From the NCBI GenBank assembly GCA_949752745.1, contig OX457024.1:55306510-55370509 (forward strand): a stretch of DNA of 64,000 nucleotides, written 5' to 3'. Position 1 is the stretch's first letter, and each line of letters opens with the position of its first letter. A program made the translations under genes and the position numbers. Under the pieces are notes generated by a model. It had not been told where the DNA came from. It made no database searches and saw nothing but the letters and a program-made list of their open reading frames with translations. Shown one piece after another: positions 1 through 9,544 of this stretch. The DNA is from Protula sp. h YS-2021 (Eukaryota; Annelida; Polychaeta; Sabellida; Serpulidae).

Positions 1-114
1 CATACTATGTACCGACCCCCCCCCCCCATCCCTAGGAGAGCAAGATTTAGCCGAATCAGCATAAAAATCATATATAAGTGCTGCGTCTCGAGGCTCAGCA
101 ATGACAGACACATC

Positions 115-432
115 ATGGACAACACACCCCAGGAGACTCCAGAAATTGATGAGAAATTTGGTTTGCCAACCAAATTTCCCAAAGTGGCAAGTAAGAAAGT
201 GATGCGAGACGGCCGTGAAGTGAAGTGTTACAAGTGCTGCGTGTGGCTGGAATATGAAGGACAGTCACAAAACTGCTCGGTGTACCACAATGCACCACAG
301 CGGTTCTGCTGTTAGACCTGCGGTGGTCTGCTCTGGTACAGGTTTGCGGCGACGTTGCCTGGACCTAGACCGTTTGCAGGAGTACTACAAGTACAAGTGC
401 CGCTGCAGGAATCCGACTTGCTGATGTACTAA
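115..432 (+). pseudogene. TIR-proximal small zinc protein, left copy (stop codon)
   Basis: The ATG at 115 opens a reading frame of about 105 codons, broken by an in-frame TAG at 313-315. The frame has CxxC pairs (CYKCC and TCGG) typical of a small zinc-binding protein. The right-arm copy at 13,110-13,427 is open throughout, so the stop here is recent. Related frames sit just inside the ends of element B (51,000-51,290) and perhaps D (51,920-52,655). The gene therefore belongs to the element and is always terminal. I do not recognise a named family. Confidence 0.6.
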
Positions 433-660
433 AAAACTTTCGGCCCTTTTAAGGGCCATCCTATATTACGAAATGAAGCAAAACCTGTCTGTGTATGAGT
501 GTGTGATATTTGAGATTACATTTTATTACATTTCAGGTTTTTTTCAGGTCTAGTGAATGATGCGACGTGAAAAGTGTTAGTTGGCGGATGAATACCATTT
601 TGCGGATGAATACCATAGTCAAGCTTCACCGCCAAATGTATCTGCTGTGCAGCTGTAGGC
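433..660. other. Intergenic, no gene seen
   Basis: This AT-rich stretch lies after the small zinc-protein frame. A short inverted motif (ggcccttttaagggcc, about 450-465) follows the stop codon. The TATTACGAAATGA string near 463 also occurs after the equivalent ORF of element D (about 52,697). No coding frame is visible. Confidence 0.5.
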
Positions 661-1078
661 AGTAAAAGAATGAGTGAGACATTCATATCAAACAGTGATA
701 AATTCTACTGAGTCAGCAATTTTAACAAGTTTGGCAATTTTAACAATTTAAGCAAGTTACACACCATATTTTGATTACGTCTAAGTGGTATAAATGTATG
801 AGCAAGACATGCATTTCATCCATATCAAACAGCGATAAATTCTGCTGAGTCAGCAATTTTAACAGGTTTGGCAAGTTACACACCATATTTTGATTACGTC
901 TAAGTAGCATAAAAGTATGAGTGAGACATGCATTTCACTCACATCAAGGAGAGATAAATTCTGCTGAGTCAGCAATTTTAACAAGTTTGACAAGTTACAC
1001 ACCATATTTTGATTGCGTCTAAGTAGCATAAAAGGAAGAGTGAGACGTGTATTTCACCCATATCAGCTCTAGCAGTTG
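661..1078 (+). promoter_or_regulatory. Triplicated PolB promoter unit with T-MARE palindromes
   Basis: Three imperfect tandem units with spacings of 136 and 119 bp lie directly upstream of the PolB ATG. Each carries a bZIP-type palindrome followed by tattttgattacgtctaagt and a TATA-like cataaaag. The palindrome is TGCTGAGTCAGCA exactly at 843-855 and 962-974, and with one mismatch at 706-718. This is the published consensus of the TRE-type Maf recognition element. The array is mirrored in the right arm. A promoter role is inferred from position and the TATA-like repeats. Confidence 0.65.
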
Positions 1079-1089
1079 ACGCGACAACA

Positions 1090-4000
1090 ATGATGGCAGC
1101 GAATTCAGTCTTCTGTCATGATTGCAATGTGACATTTCCATCTCCGGAATTGTTCGTGGCACATACATGCAAACCAGCCAAGTTGAAACGTGCTCGTGAA
1201 GAGCTTGATGAACAGATTGAAGCCAAGAGACGAAAGACGGTACAAGATGGCATTGACAGACCGGATCCGTTCCTCTGCTACGACTGCATTAAAATATTTC
1301 CATCTATGGATGCGTTTGAGGCCCATGCACGTGTGAAGATGGGAGAACAAAAGAAAGTTCAAGTACGGAGAGGCAGAAGAGTTAGTCTTGGTGAAAACGC
1401 ACAGGAAAAACGGTTTGAGCCTGAGGATGGATCGGATTTGCTACTTGAAATGCGACAACAAGAGAACCGGATCAAGGCACATTTGCTGGAAACGTTAAAC
1501 CATGAAATGGTATATTGTCGTGCATGCACGCTTCAAGAAAATGACACCAATTGCTGAAGGTGATGTGGCAGAACAAGTGGATAATGCCTTTATCAGCAGT
1601 CCAACATATGCAGCATACAATCCATCGGATATTGAGAAGGACTTGCCAGAAGCCTATAAAGAATGGTTTACCAAGTTTGATGAACATGAGCGACAAGGCT
1701 CTGTCTGGGTGTTGGATAACATACTGTACACTGAAGTACATACAGCTACGTTAATGCCTCTGGAAGCGAGTAGTTTTATCAAACTGCCGAAGAAAGTGAA
1801 GAATACAGGTGTGTTAAACGTTCAGAATAAAGACCACAAAAATTTTCTTATGGTCTGTATTGGCTCATCTTCACCCTTCAAAAAAAACCCGCAGCGGGTG
1901 AATCAATACACACCATTTGAGAAGGAATTAAAGGTAGAAAGCATGGCATTTCCAACACCGATTACGGCCATTCCAAAGTTTGGAAAGGAGAACGATGTGT
2001 CTATGAATGTGTTTCGATATGAACATGATTTAGTTGTTCCGATACAACTGAGTCGAAACACCAGTGCGAGAGAAATCAACTTACTTTTGATTAGCAATGA
2101 CAAGAAAAGGCATTACTGCCTCATCAAGAATTTCAGCAGACTTGTGGCTTATCGATCAAAACGTAAGGCTGCAGCATTTTATTGTTTTAACTATATTCAC
2201 GGGTTCATTCGACAAGATCTTTTAGACAAGCATCATGAAGTGTGTGGCAAGCATGGAGCACAACGTTTATCATTCCCTAAGAAACCTTTCATCAAATTTA
2301 AGAATGTAGCCAAACAACAGCGAGCACCTTTTGTGATTTATGCTGACTTTGAATGTTTCACGCAAAAGCATGAAGAAGGAGACAAGTATCAGCATCATCG
2401 TCCAAACAGCTTCACCTATGTAGTTGTTAGCCAGTATGACACATGTACACCAGTCGTGTATCGAGGAGACATTACTGTGAAAGTCTTTATAGACCATATG
2501 GTGAATGAGCGTGATCGTATTGTGCATGGTTTACAACAACCAAAGGAAAAGGTGATGACTCGTGAAGACAAAGAGGATTTCAAGAACGCTACTGATTGCT
2601 ACATTTGTCATGAGCCTCTAGGAGCGGATCGTGTGAGAGATCATGACCATATCAATGGCAAATACCGCGGAGCTGCACATTATGAATGCAATTTACAATT
2701 TCGACTTAGAAAAGATCAGCAGGGGGATAAAGATTCTTTTATCATCCCTGTGTTTTTCCACAATTTGCGTGGCTATGACAGCCATTTGATCATGGAAGAA
2801 ATTGGAAAATTCAAAAATGAAACCATTACAGTCATTCCCGAAATCATTGAGAAATATATTGCATTCACTATGAGCAATCTGAAATTAAAGACAGTTATCA
2901 GTTTATGAGTACCTTTCTGCAAAAGTTGGTATCCAACCTTGCGGCAGAAGGGAAAGATGACTTCTACAACATGACGTCTCACATTCACGACAGTGACCAA
3001 GAAGATTTACTGCTGAGAAAGGGAGTGTACCCCTACGATTACGTGGATGAGCCATCCAAGTTTGCTGAAACACAACTACCGTCAAAGGACAAGTTTTACA
3101 GCCAACTGAGTGAAGAAGGCATTAGCGATGAGGATTATGCGCATGCGCAGAATGTATGGGATACTTTCAACTGTACTGCATTCGGCGAATACCACGATCT
3201 ATACCTGAAATCAGATGTGTTACTGCTGGCTGACGTGTTTGAAAACTTTCGTTCAAGTATGTCTTAACACGTATGAACTGGATCCTGCTCACTACTATAC
3301 AGCGCCAGGACTGTCGTGGGATGCGATGTTAAAAGCGACAAAGGTGAAATTGGAATTGATCAATGACATTGACATGTACCAAATGGTTGAACAAGGTCTA
3401 CGTGGAGGAATATCTGTGATTACGCACAAGTATGCGAAAGCAAATAACCCCTACGTAGCAGATTACGATCCTACAAAACCAACCAACTACTTGGTGTACC
3501 TGGACGCAAACAATCTGTATGGCTGGGCCATGTCACGAAGATCGAGAAGGTGGATTTATGTGGATGAGCGAGCCAGAATCCCTCAACTTCATGGATGTGG
3601 ATGAAGATGATGACATTGGGTACATTTTAGAAGTGGATTTAGAATACCCACAGACCATCCACGATCGTCATAATCACTACCCAGTGGCTCCAGAACGGAA
3701 AAGTATCAAAGTGGGAGAATTGTCAGACCATAGTCAGAAGCTACGGAAAGATCTGAACATGTCAGGCAAACCTAGTGAAAAGCTCATTCCCAACTTGTGT
3801 GACAAGACGAAATATGTGCTTCATTATAGGAATTTACAGCAGTACGTTTCACTGGGATTGAAAGTCACTAAGGTGCACCGTGCCATACACAGAGCAAATG
3901 GTTGGAGAAATACATCTCCTTGAACACGGAAAAGACAAAATTGGCCAAGAATCCATTTGAGAAAGAATTCTTCAAACTCATGAATAACTCTGTGTTGAAC

Positions 4001-4683
4001 TCGTCCACAAGGAAAAGCGGTTCAAGAAACTTGTAGCCAAACCTTCATTCCACAAATTCAGAACGAGGATTTGACCGCTGTACATTTACGCAAAGTGGAT
4101 TTGCTTCTGGATAGTTGGCTTCACCATTCTCGACCTCAGCAAAGTGCTCATGTTTCACTTCCATTACAACTACACCATGACCAAATATCCTGACGTCAAG
4201 TTGTTGTTCAGCGACACCGACAGTCTATGTTATGACATAGAAAAGGGCGATATCTACAAGGATATGCAGCAAGATGCTGACCTGTTCGACACAAGTGACT
4301 ATCCATCAAATCATTTCCTGCATTCCAACGTGAACAAAAATAGTGCTTGGGAAAATGAAGGATGAGACGGCTGGCATTCCCATTGAAGAGTTTGCTGGAC
4401 TTCGGCTAAAAATGTAAGTATGATGTATGGTGGGAAAGAAAAACGTACGGCCAAAGACATCACTCGATCGTGTCAAAAACGCATAACACATAAGCAGTAT
4501 AGAGACAGTTTGTTCAAGCAAAATCAAACGATGGTTACAGGACGCATCATTCGGAGTCATGACCACCAGCTTTTCTCGGAGAAATTGAGGAAAGTGGCTC
4601 TCTTCCCCTATGATGACTAGCGACATGTGCTGAATGATGGCTATTCCACTTTGGCGCATGGACATTACAAGGCGACAGTATAA
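1090..4683 (+). pseudogene. Protein-primed family B DNA polymerase, copy A
   Basis: The N-terminus has C2H2-like fingers (CHDCNVTF, CYDCIKIF). A TFAM-like exonuclease block then shows Exo I VIYADFECF (about 2,335), Exo II FFHNLRGYDSHL (about 2,755) and Exo III YHDLYLKSDVLLLADVF (about 3,195). Polymerase motif A is LDANNLYGWAM (about 3,505) and motif C is FSDTDSLCYD (about 4,207). A CYICHEP...RDHDH...CNL zinc/HNH-like insert lies at about 2,600-2,700. Breaks include frameshifts near 1,500, 2,895, 3,265, 3,530 and 3,920, a deletion of about 39 bp in motif B near 4,000, a frameshift near 4,350 and a TAG at 4,618. This would be the replicative polymerase of the element. Copy B is about equally long. 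Confidence 0.9.
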
Positions 4684-4686
4684 AAG
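4679..4686 (+). promoter_or_regulatory. TATA box overlapping the PolB stop codon
   Basis: TATAAAAG lies about 40 bp before the PC4-like ATG, and the PolB frame terminates on the TAA inside it (4,681-4,683). The same arrangement occurs in element B (46,933-46,940, minus strand), so it is conserved between two well diverged copies. Confidence 0.65.
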
Positions 4687-4725
4687 GGCTAGAGCTAGTT
4701 GAGGTGTGAACACTGAAGCGTGAAC

Positions 4726-5070
4726 ATGAATGGGAAGAGATCTGCAACGGATATGGATACTCTTGCTGATACAGTTAAAGACTTAAAAGTGAACAATTCT
4801 GACAATACCACCATCAAAAAATTGAAAATGGAGACGACACCAACACCTCAGTCGTGGGAGGGAATGCTTTCTCTAGACAATGGAAAGTATATCAAAATTA
4901 TGAAACAAAGCAATGAAGGAGTGGTGAATACTTGCAAATACCTCATAGATGAGGGGACTGGAAGAAATCGTCCTACGAAAAAGGGTATTTTGCTGACAAT
5001 ACCTGAATGGAAAATGCTGAAGAAGCAAGTGAGCGAAGTGGATAAAAGGCTTCGAAGACAAGAAGAATAA
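4726..5070 (+). CDS. PC4-like single-stranded DNA-binding protein, copy A
   Basis: An intact ORF of 114 codons, using the first ATG after the TATA box. The N-terminal third is charged and linker-like with KKLK. Residues of about 48-110 fit the PC4/p15 C-terminal fold: a strand pair NGKYIKIMKQSNEGVVN, then KKGILLTIPEWKMLKKQV, where the Lys-Lys-Gly-Ile strand leads into an amphipathic helix. PC4-fold proteins are known to bind melted or single-stranded DNA and to modulate transcription. Lying next to PolB, a replication SSB role or a viral transcription cofactor role is plausible. All four Polinton copies here carry a version. The family call is from motif recognition only. Confidence 0.7.
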   Translation: MNGKRSATDMDTLADTVKDLKVNNSDNTTIKKLKMETTPTPQSWEGMLSLDNGKYIKIMKQSNEGVVNTCKYLIDEGTGRNRPTKKGILLTIPEWKMLKKQVSEVDKRLRRQEE

Positions 5071-5082
5071 GGTATTGTCATC

Positions 5083-5430
5083 ATGAATGCACTCGTGTTT
5101 AACGATGGTGCTTACCTCGCTGTAAATGATTTGAATGAAGTGATAATAAGTTCTCGGATAATACGTTCTGCTTATCGGTTTAAACCTGAAGTGTGGAAAG
5201 ACTTTCAAAACATACCCCTTGAACCTGGATTTGAACGTAGACTTGACAATAAAGTTGAGGCGTTAGTGGTCGGACATGATTCTGACATACGTGTGAGATT
5301 CTGGAAAAATCTTTTACATGATTATTCAGAAAATTATAATGGAGTTGTGCCAGATACTCCATATTCAGATTTGATCGACCTTGATATGAAGAATTGGTGC
5401 GCAGTCTTACGATTCCTAGAGACCATCTGA
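5083..5430 (+). CDS. Accessory ORF 2, possible PC4-fold paralogue
   Basis: An intact ORF of 115 codons beginning 12 bp after the PC4-like stop. No known family is recognised. The C-terminal half has two predicted strands (KVEALVVGHDSDIRVRFW) and then a strand-helix ending, LIDLDMKNWCAVLRFLE. This has the same Leu-x-Leu-x4-Trp-x2-Leu cadence as the end of the PC4-like protein upstream. A damaged orthologue sits at 46,136-46,498 in element B. The tight spacing suggests one transcription cassette with the PC4-like gene. The PC4-fold assignment is inference. Confidence 0.5.
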   Translation: MNALVFNDGAYLAVNDLNEVIISSRIIRSAYRFKPEVWKDFQNIPLEPGFERRLDNKVEALVVGHDSDIRVRFWKNLLHDYSENYNGVVPDTPYSDLIDLDMKNWCAVLRFLETI

Positions 5431-5486
5431 GCAGAAATATTTACACAGACGAAATAGCTCATAGTTGATCCCAACTTTTGAACGAA

Positions 5487-6087
5487 ATGGAGACTATATG
5501 TTGGATTATAAACCCATTACATATGGATTCTCATATATGAGAAACTTATGTGATGACGTTGTGCTAAGACATTTTGGAAAGTATATCATACTATTGCTTG
5601 ACGACCAATACGTGTTGAAGGATCATCTAGACAAGTTGAGGATACCTGGCTTTCTCCTTGCAGTCTCAAATGAATTAGAAGTGCGTTTGACTCAGAACTG
5701 TCTAGACGTGTTTGTACAATTTCGCCAACATGACGAGCTTACAGAAAACTACGACGTCATCACCCTCAGCACAGTGGAATGGAACGCGCTGTTACAAACA
5801 TTGGATTGGGAAGAACCTGACGCTTGAATTCAAAGAGGAAGGAATACAACTCAAGCGGGGTACCAAATCCATTAAGCTTACACAGCCTATACGGGTGATT
5901 GACATAGGCATAAATGAAGATGGACATGAACTGAAACTGTCTGAACATGAAACTGTTAAAGTTTGGTGATGTGAGTTATGTGCGTTTTCATAGCATTTAC
6001 AAATGCGGGTGTAATGTCTATGATACATATATTAATTTAGATTCTAATGAATGGCATTCATTGATCAATGTATTGAAAAATGATTGA
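5487..6087 (+). pseudogene. Accessory ORF 3, two PC4-like segments, frameshifted
   Basis: The frame runs from the ATG at 5,487 with frameshifts near its start, near 5,800 and near 5,960. Two regions end in the strand-helix cadence seen in the neighbouring PC4-like protein: YDVITLSTVEWNALLQTL (about 5,750) and a second ending near 6,020-6,080 with TYINLD then LINVL. The orthologue in B (45,464-46,082) keeps both in one long frame. No catalytic motif is visible and no named family is recognised. The product may be a structural or DNA-binding accessory of the replication module. Confidence 0.45.
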
Positions 6088-6099
6088 CATGTATTGAAT

Positions 6100-6262
6100 G
6101 TCTTTGTAAATAAAAGTTTGTAAATAGAGTTTTGTAAATAGAGTTTGTAAATAGAGTTTGTAAATAAGAGTTTGTAAATAAGAGTTTGTAAATAAAGTTT
6201 GTAAATAAAGTTTGTAAATAGAGTTTTGTAGATAAGAGTTTGTAAATAGAGTTTGAAACACA
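6100..6262. repeat. Tandem 15-bp minisatellite with poly(A) signals
   Basis: About ten copies of gtttgtaaataaaga-like units lie between the two convergent gene blocks. Each unit carries AATAAA or a near variant on the + strand, so the array could end transcription of the + block. The peptide frames across it are repeat translations, not genes. Confidence 0.8.
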
Positions 6263-6397
6263 ATAAACAAGACAGTTGTTTGAAACTTGGTTTTTTATTG
6301 ATCATCAAACTTGAACAATTACCAACAACTTAACTAACTTAACTAATATAACTCTATATACAACTTAACTAATATAATTAACACAACTACAACAACA
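6263..6397. terminator. Convergent 3' ends between the two gene blocks
   Basis: AATAAA on + (about 6,271) and ttttttattg (AATAAA on -, about 6,290) lie within 30 bp of each other. Together they mark opposite poly(A) sites for the accessory ORFs (+) and the protease/capsid block (-). Further AT-rich actaacttaac repeats follow, with no frame. Confidence 0.5.
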
Positions 6398-6835
6398 TTA
6401 ATAAAACAATGGTTTATAGTGTCTATATACAAAATCCTTTACAATAAAATCACCATCCCTTCTTTTTAATATGTTTACAATTTCAAACATACTCTGATCT
6501 CGAGCTCTATGCAATATACAATATACACAATAAAAACCACATGAAGATGATATTGGTGTTAGTAATGATTTGGAATTATACATATAGTCATTCCTTAAAA
6601 ACTTTTCTAAACGATTATCTAGAGGTAAAAGTCCATAAGAGAAAAAATATTCTTCAGGGTCTTTGTCATAATACACTGCCACCCAATGTTCTCCTGGTTC
6701 ATCTTGATCGTCTGTGTTGATGACATAGGCACCGCGTTGTAAAGATGGTAACTGGTCCATGGCAAACACGCCTTGAAACAAGTCTTTGGTCATGACATCA
6801 TGGCTCAATATAGCATTGATCTGCTTCGTGTTCAT
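6398..6835 (-). CDS. Adenain-like (C5/Ulp1-type) cysteine protease, copy A
   Basis: An intact ORF of 145 codons. The catalytic pattern of adenovirus-type maturation proteases is visible: His in EPGEHWVAVYYD, an acidic residue soon after, a Gln-equivalent region near SYGLLPLDNRL, and the nucleophile Cys in ISSSCGFYCVYCI. Such enzymes process capsid and core precursors during virion maturation. The ATG overlaps the MCP stop as ATGA, a spacing also found in element B. The N-terminus begins MNTKQINAILSHD. It looks intact, although the neighbours are broken. Confidence 0.88.
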   Translation of the reverse strand: MNTKQINAILSHDVMTKDLFQGVFAMDQLPSLQRGAYVINTDDQDEPGEHWVAVYYDKDPEEYFFSYGLLPLDNRLEKFLRNDYMYNSKSLLTPISSSCGFYCVYCILHRARDQSMFEIVNILKRRDGDFIVKDFVYRHYKPLFY

Positions 6836-8188
6836 GACTGGTAGTCGAATTGGATGCTGCGATTTGCACTTATTTCAATAATGTTATCAAATTCAGTATG
6901 GACGATGACATTGATTGTATATTGCAAAGCCCTACCAAAATTCATTTCTAGCCGCAAGTTTCCATGCTTGGTAATGAGGATAATGATCATCACCATCATA
7001 ATCAGGTGTTAAGTCAAACGAAAATAAAGCATAACCTCTAGGCCAATCTTCCCGTTTTATGATAGAACTTTTCTCACCATTCAATCTATCAAACGATTTG
7101 TAAAGCGTTTCAAAAGCGTCCAGGTATTTGTTCTGTGTAATTTCAAGCATGAGAGGTTTGGATAGAACTGGTTCACCATCCGTGTACAGTTGCATGTAGT
7201 CCAGATCAAAATGTTTGAAATCATATGGATTGCTCAATGCTGTTCCACCAAAGGCTTCATTATGAACCAGACCAATGACAATGCGTTTTGGCAATTGACC
7301 CAAAAAGATGTTATCTTTCACAAAAGACTAAAATCCTGCTGAAATGGCTAAAACTTTACATTCTTTTCTAGTGATGAGAAACTTGGCAGGAATTTTCATC
7401 AATGCATTTGTATGTCCTAACTGAATACCTGGACTAACCCTCACTTTGCGAATGGTTAAAAATGCCCCTTTCACTTCTACCTTATAGGTATTATTTGCAG
7501 CCATCAATACATATTCACATTTTTGTCTATGTAAACGCAATTTTAAACTGATGCCATTAGGAAGATAACGATCCTGCTCAAACAAATTTACCCTTAAACC
7601 ACCTGTTAGCATAAAATCACGGCTGAGGCGTGTATGCAAATAACGATTATGTAAACCATTATTTCCTTGCTCAGCTAAGCCACCACCGTCAGCATTTACA
7701 TGAAACCCTGATACATATCGTTCATGATTAGCTCTTTTCACCTCATAGCTATTCATTGACCCCGCAGTATCCTTATACATGAGACGCATAGAGCGCTCAG
7801 AATGTCATGAATGAGGTGAGAGATAATACTGGTATAACCATGGGTATTGTTACTATGGCATACCAATTGATCATTTAGAAACAATTCAATATTAGACCAT
7901 AACCCATTAAACAAATCATTGATGCATGATACATTATCATCTGTGCCTCAAGCTTTTCCATCAGCCTTTACAATGCGACATGTAATATGAAGTTTGCTGT
8001 TCTTTAAATCCAGATATTCTTCCGTACTCGCAGGAACATAAAATTCTATTGGAGCGCCCTCTCTAATGCTAGTCAGTGGTTGATAGTCTACATTATAACT
8101 TTTCTCTACAGCAGTTTGCGTAGGTGGTATATGAAACCATTCAAATGGAGAAAGACTACATTCACACGAATGATTATGAATGAAAGAT
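6832..8188 (-). pseudogene. Major capsid protein (double jelly-roll type), copy A
   Basis: Pieces at 7,328-7,789 and 6,932-7,321 plus flanking frames align end to end with element B 43,598-44,869. Characteristic segments are NRYLHTRLSR, LFEQDRYLPNGI, FLTIRKVRVSPG, LPKRIVIGLVHNEAF and LYTDGEPVLSKPL. This matches the protein often labelled F54H12.2-like in invertebrate genomes, which is the Polinton hexon-like capsid. The position corresponding to the B start reads ATC instead of ATG. Stops lie near 7,950 and 7,327, and a frameshift near 6,970 spoils the C-terminus. Broken. Confidence 0.85.
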
Positions 8189-8221
8189 ATTTTTTCAACA
8201 GATGTATTTTTTAATATTTTT

Positions 8222-8552
8222 TATGTTATCCGTCTGGCTGTTTTTCGTCTTCTGGCACGTTTCGTCGATTGCGCTCTCTTTTGTCTTCCTAGCACATCGC
8301 CAATCACATCCTGTGCAACTCGGCCCGTAACATCTTTCGCGACATTCTTTGCAGCCTTTTTAAGATGTGGCGCAATGATCCTAGCCCCAGCCTTAAGTAG
8401 TGGAATAGCTTTATGATAGCCAATGATCCCAGTATTGAACCAATACCATCGCCATATTGGATTCGCGCTCCTTTGAATCCTGGTAATTCCCCACCCACTT
8501 GTCGAAGAAAATGGTTGCGATATGCAGAAGGATGGTGTGTGTAAGCTTTCAT
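8222..8552 (-). pseudogene. pX-like small basic virion protein, copy A
   Basis: The start overlaps the penton stop (ATGA). The frame opens with YRNHFLRQVGGELPGFKGAR, then a Gly/Ile-rich hydrophobic stretch, and in another frame a Lys/Arg-rich tail. A frameshift near 8,410 separates the halves. The ortholog in B shows the full pattern: GGxLPGFxG, an amphipathic helix and a basic C-terminus. Adintoviruses are described with a core protein resembling adenovirus pX at this place. The assignment is by position and composition. Confidence 0.55.
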
Positions 8553-9311
8553 AATGCTTTTGGTCGAAAATGAAGTTTACAGATCACCTTTCCAGTTTGA
8601 AATGTGACATTATGGCCTGTGTCGTCCTTAATATTCATTCCTATCACGTCAAATTTGGATGTGTTTACAGGAACATAATGAGGTTCGCCGTAAATTTTCA
8701 TAACAATATCGCCATCATGGCCTTGAATGGGGACAGAACGTAGCAAAGGAACATAATAATCGCCAACAACTTGTGGTTCACAAATGCTACAATACACATA
8801 AAGTGTATAAAATCCCTGTTTCACATCGGCTTTATGTTCAGCTGTACACGTTTCAGTATACCATTGATCTGGGATGAATAGTAAAATTTCAGCTAATCCA
8901 GCGAAGAATGATACTTCAAAGTTATAATTTTGAAAAAGAAAAACTTGTCGTCTAATTTTATCATACTTTAACCGAATAGCTTGTTTCAGTCCATCTTTCA
9001 TGGACTTAGCCGCTTCTTCATTCACTGCATTACATATCTCTTGTATGGTTCTCTAATAACCAGGAATAGTGATTATGTCAAGGACAGAATCTGTAAGTGG
9101 TTGTTGTCGATACTGAATAGAATAGTCTATTCCATGTCTCATGGTTGTCCATGTATGTGGATATTGAATTTCAGCTAAAGCCACTTCATATTTTTCCTTT
9201 CAGATAGATGATTCGAGGCATATGAATTTGGTAATTCGAAGCCTTATTGTTGGGATAATAGTTCATACTAGCATTGCTAGGCAAAATAATGTAAAAACTT
9301 GTTGACTCCAT
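8549..9311 (-). pseudogene. Penton-like minor capsid protein, copy A
   Basis: The start ATG at 9,311 opens with MESTSFYIILPSNAS. The mid part has KYEVALAEIQYPHTW and the C-terminal part has LAEILLFIPDQWY, YTLYVYCSIC and VVGDYYVPLLRSV, ending in KLHFRPKAL. This is the single jelly-roll penton-type minor capsid family of Polintons. An in-frame TAG (plus-strand 9,053-9,055) and a small frameshift near 9,200 interrupt it. It is preceded closely by the Cys-rich gene and overlaps pX by ATGA, which suggests a compact late transcription unit. Element B's copy is split by a retrotransposon. Confidence 0.8.
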
Positions 9312-9334
9312 GATGACTAAATGGTATATGTGCG

Positions 9335-9541
9335 TTAACGGAATGGATGCCTATATACATCACTATAGCGTGCGCCATTCGCACAAGTATGTAAATGATG
9401 TTTCTCATAATCTTTCACATCATGATCTATTACTTCTCCTTCACAACAAGCACTTGCACATCTTATTTTTACAGGAATATGATTTGTCGTTTCATGACAA
9501 CAACAACATAACTCTTTAACCCATGTTAAAAATTTTCCCAT
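9335..9541 (-). CDS. Small Cys-rich protein with N-myristoylation/palmitoylation signature, copy A
   Basis: An intact ORF of 68 codons starting MGKFLTWVKELCCCC. Gly at position 2 and Thr at position 6 fit the N-myristoylation consensus, and the Cys cluster at 12-15 is a typical palmitoylation site. A second Cys motif, KIRCASACC, follows. The protein has no transmembrane segment, so a lipid-anchored membrane protein is a reasonable inference. The orthologue in B (35,465) keeps the Gly2 and Cys cluster. It sits 23 bp upstream of penton. I do not know its role. Membrane targeting, egress or host signalling are possible. Confidence 0.6.
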   Translation of the reverse strand: MGKFLTWVKELCCCCHETTNHIPVKIRCASACCEGEVIDHDVKDYEKHHLHTCANGARYSDVYRHPFR

Positions 9542-9544
9542 CCT

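Larger units (their letters stand above)
1..2281 (+). repeat. Left arm of long inverted repeat of element A
   Basis: This arm matches the reverse complement of 11,290-13,527 nearly base for base, from the G-rich terminus through the zinc-protein gene, the promoter repeats and the PolB N-terminal third. Similarity stops abruptly at cattccctaa (about 2,280). Beyond that point PolB continues here, but integrase sequence begins in the other arm. Position 1 is already inside the terminal repeat, because the right copy continues about 300 bp further out. Confidence 0.9.

Noticed and set aside
6018..6308. Leu/Tyr/Gln/Lys repeat ORFs on the minus strand
   Set aside because: They are translations of the 15-bp gtttgtaaata minisatellite.
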